Under the pieces are notes generated by a model that had not been told where the DNA came from, searched no databases, and saw only the letters and a program-made list of their open reading frames with translations. A program made the translations under genes and the position numbers. Of a stretch of 7,264 nucleotides of DNA, positions 6,094 to 7,264 are shown piece by piece. Location of the stretch: the NCBI GenBank assembly GCA_903902945.1, contig CAIUWU010000186.1, forward strand, positions 1 through 7,264, read 5' to 3'. The DNA is from an uncultured Pseudomonadota bacterium (GTDB lineage: Bacteria; Pseudomonadota; Gammaproteobacteria; Methylococcales; Methylomonadaceae). How positions within the stretch are numbered: the stretch's first letter is position 1; each line of letters begins with the position of its first letter.

Positions 6094-6675
6094 TCACGCG
6101 CCGAGTCGACGCATGACCAGGTCAACATATTCACGGGTTTCGGGATACGGCGGAATATGATTTTGATATTTGATGACAGCACCCTCACCAGCATTGTAGC
6201 CGGCCAGCGCCAGACGTAAATCTTGTTTAAACAGCTGCAGTAGGTCTTTTAAATAGCGAACTCCGCCCTCCAGATTTTGTTGTATATCATAGGGGTCATT
6301 GACCCCATAACGCCGGGCAGTAGCAGGCATGAGTTGCATCAGGCCGATAGCACCCGCCCGGGAGACGGCCAGAGGGTTGTAGGCCGATTCGGTGTGAATG
6401 ATGGCATGCAGCAACTCGGCATCAATTTGATGCCGACTGGCCACAGCCTGGATGTAGGGCAACAACTTTTCACGATTACCAGTCGCCTGCTTTAAATCCT
6501 GACGATAGCTCTTCTGGCGCGTACTTAAATACAGTTGGTAACGACCATTACCCTCAGGACGATCGGTAAACACTGTTCTGCCATCGGGTCGGATAATTTT
6601 GTAGATATCGGTGTTGCCCGGCGTTGGCAAAACCAGCAGAATAAAAGCCGCCAGAGCCGAACTCTTTAACCTCAT
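6094..6675 (-). CDS. Secreted SLT-type lytic transglycosylase with DUF4124-like N-terminus
   Basis: The 193-residue protein cleaves the MurNAc-GlcNAc bond of peptidoglycan in the periplasm. Residues 1-22 (MRLKSSALAAFILLVLPTPG, then NT) form a signal peptide. Residues ~23-50 (DIYKIIRPDGRTVFTDRP) match the small DUF4124-type domain often fused to such enzymes. Residues ~70-190 form a goose-lysozyme-like SLT domain: catalytic Glu96 in HTESAYNP, then GLMQLMPATARRYG (111-124), NLEGGVRYL (134-142), ALAGYNAGEGAV (156-167) and YPETREYV (177-184). All core motifs are intact, so it is probably active. The ATG lies 7 bp after the stop of the sigma54-activator remnant with no strong ribosome-binding site, which implies coupled translation in an operon with that gene. 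Because the activator has lost its 5' end to an IS, expression here may be altered. Local wall remodelling for pilus assembly is a reasonable inference from context. Confidence 0.9.
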   Translation of the reverse strand: MRLKSSALAAFILLVLPTPGNTDIYKIIRPDGRTVFTDRPEGNGRYQLYLSTRQKSYRQDLKQATGNREKLLPYIQAVASRHQIDAELLHAIIHTESAYNPLAVSRAGAIGLMQLMPATARRYGVNDPYDIQQNLEGGVRYLKDLLQLFKQDLRLALAGYNAGEGAVIKYQNHIPPYPETREYVDLVMRRLGA

Positions 6676-6682
6676 TGCTGCT

Positions 6683-7189
6683 TCAGACTGCGATTTGGTA
6701 TTTTTGCAAACGATAACTCAAGGCATCGCGACTAATACCTAACAATCGCGCAGACCGGGTTTTGTTATTCTGGGTTCTCGACATGGCTTGTATGATCAAG
6801 TCTTTTTCCACCTCATCGAGATTAATCCCCACTTCGGGCAGATCGAAAAATGAGTCCTCACCCTGTTCTTGCTTGTTGTGTAGTTCTGCCGGGAGATTTT
6901 CAGGCTTGATCACCTTGCCGGGTAATAAGATGGCCAATCGATCACAATGGTTTTTCAATTCACGAATATTGCCAGGCCATTCGTACTGCAGCATAACCTC
7001 AAGAGCTTTTTTGGAAAGGCTTGTAAGCGGCAGGTTATTGGCAACGGCGGTACGTTTCAAAAAGGCATTGGCTAGTAAAGAAATATCATCACGTCTCTGC
7101 CTGAGCGCAGGAATTTCAAGAATGATGGTATTTAAGCGAAAATATAAATCTGACCTGAACAAGCCTTTTTCAACTAACTCCCAGAGATA
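6683..7189 (-). pseudogene. NtrC-family sigma54-dependent activator (PilR-like position), C-terminal remnant cut by an IS
   Basis: About 168 codons remain. The first residues after the IS junction read YLWELVEKGLFRSDLYFRLN, matching the D-L-x-x-L-V-x-x-G-x-F-R-x-D-L-Y-x-R-L-N segment of the AAA+ domain that contacts RNA polymerase. RRDDISLLANAF and YEWPGNIRELKN (the sensor II region) follow. The protein ends in a Fis-type helix-turn-helix, TRSARLLGISRDALSYRLQKY. The receiver domain, Walker A, Walker B and GAFTGA loop are all missing beyond the IS. Homology continues right up to base 7189, and the frame hits a stop inside the IS (7201-7199), so this is a truncation and not a short natural gene. 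A TTG at 7162 could start a 159-residue peptide but has no well-placed ribosome-binding site. Without ATPase motifs it cannot activate sigma54. PilR identity is inferred from the nearby sigma54 pilin promoter. Confidence 0.87.
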
Positions 7190-7264
7190 TGAAATGGTCT
7201 AATAATCCCGGACACTTCTAAAGGCAGAATTTATACTGCTATCAGAGGTGACCATGAGTAACAA
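7190..7264 (+). mobile_element. Right-flank copy of the same IS3-family-like element, 5' end only
   Basis: The element starts at base 7190 with TGAAATGGTCTAATAATCCC. Over its visible 75 bases it is identical to the left copy in inverted orientation. Its transposase reads rightward out of the window. The host sequence stops being activator-like exactly at 7189. The bases next to the two inner ends differ (AAT at the left junction read on the minus strand, ATA here), as expected for separate target sites. Confidence 0.85.
7254..7264 (+). CDS. IS3-family-like transposase OrfA, first residues only (partial)
   Basis: ATG at 7254 follows AGAGGTGACC and begins MSN, with the same start context as the left IS copy. 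Only 11 bases are visible, so identification rests entirely on the identity of the two IS ends. Confidence 0.7.

Noticed and set aside
6683..7162. Treating the activator fragment as a complete 159-residue gene from TTG 7162
   Set aside because: Family homology continues upstream of the TTG to the IS junction, and no suitable ribosome-binding site precedes it.
6762..7202. Plus-strand open frame of 146 codons opposite the sigma54 activator
   Set aside because: It is antisense to clear AAA+/HTH homology, runs into the IS and shows no recognisable protein features.
1..7264. CRISPR arrays, tRNA or rRNA genes, riboswitches
   Set aside because: No regularly spaced repeats, tRNA-like folds or rRNA sequence were seen on either strand.

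Overview
This window looks like a piece of a type IV pilus or pseudopilus locus from a Gram-negative bacterium. A gammaproteobacterium is most likely, and the overall style (pilin, Wzy-type ligases, this IS3-like element) would fit a Methylococcales-type genome. The taxonomic guess is weak and rests on general impression only. Every host gene reads on the minus strand, so transcription runs from right to left.

The window is bracketed by two copies of the same IS3-family-like insertion sequence in opposite orientation. The copies occupy 1-140 and 7190-7264, and the 75 terminal bases visible in both are identical. Each transposase reads outward, away from the window. Both inner junctions cut host genes. 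At the right, an NtrC-type sigma54 activator has lost its N-terminal half. At the left, a GspL/PilM-PilN-like assembly-platform gene has lost its C-terminal part, and its stop codon is supplied by the first three bases of the IS.

Reading along the minus strand, the order is as follows. (1) The sigma54-activator remnant (7189-6683). (2) A secreted SLT-type lytic transglycosylase 7 bp downstream (6675-6094). (3) A 355-bp intergenic region with a near-consensus -24/-12 sigma54 promoter (5820-5805) and two CACACCC boxes exactly 30 bp apart upstream of it. (4) An unusually long type IV pilin-like protein (5738-4863), followed by a rho-independent terminator. (5) A large PglL/Wzy-type oligosaccharide ligase (4778-2841) whose ribosome-binding site lies just past that terminator. 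(6) A 303-bp AT-rich gap. (7) A second, smaller ligase/polymerase-like membrane protein (2537-1223), split by a G9 homopolymer that puts its two halves out of frame. (8) The IS-truncated GspL/PilMN-like gene, which starts 2 nt after the second ligase.

Taken together, this looks like a sigma54-controlled pilin coupled to O-glycosylation by a dedicated ligase. A second ligase-like gene has the hallmark of a phase-variable contingency locus and is OFF in this sequence. The G9 tract is the most interesting single observation: removing one G restores a continuous ~437-residue protein with a Wzy-like motif across the junction. Assignments to pilin glycosylation are inferred from gene order and family. 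No substrate can be proved from sequence alone.
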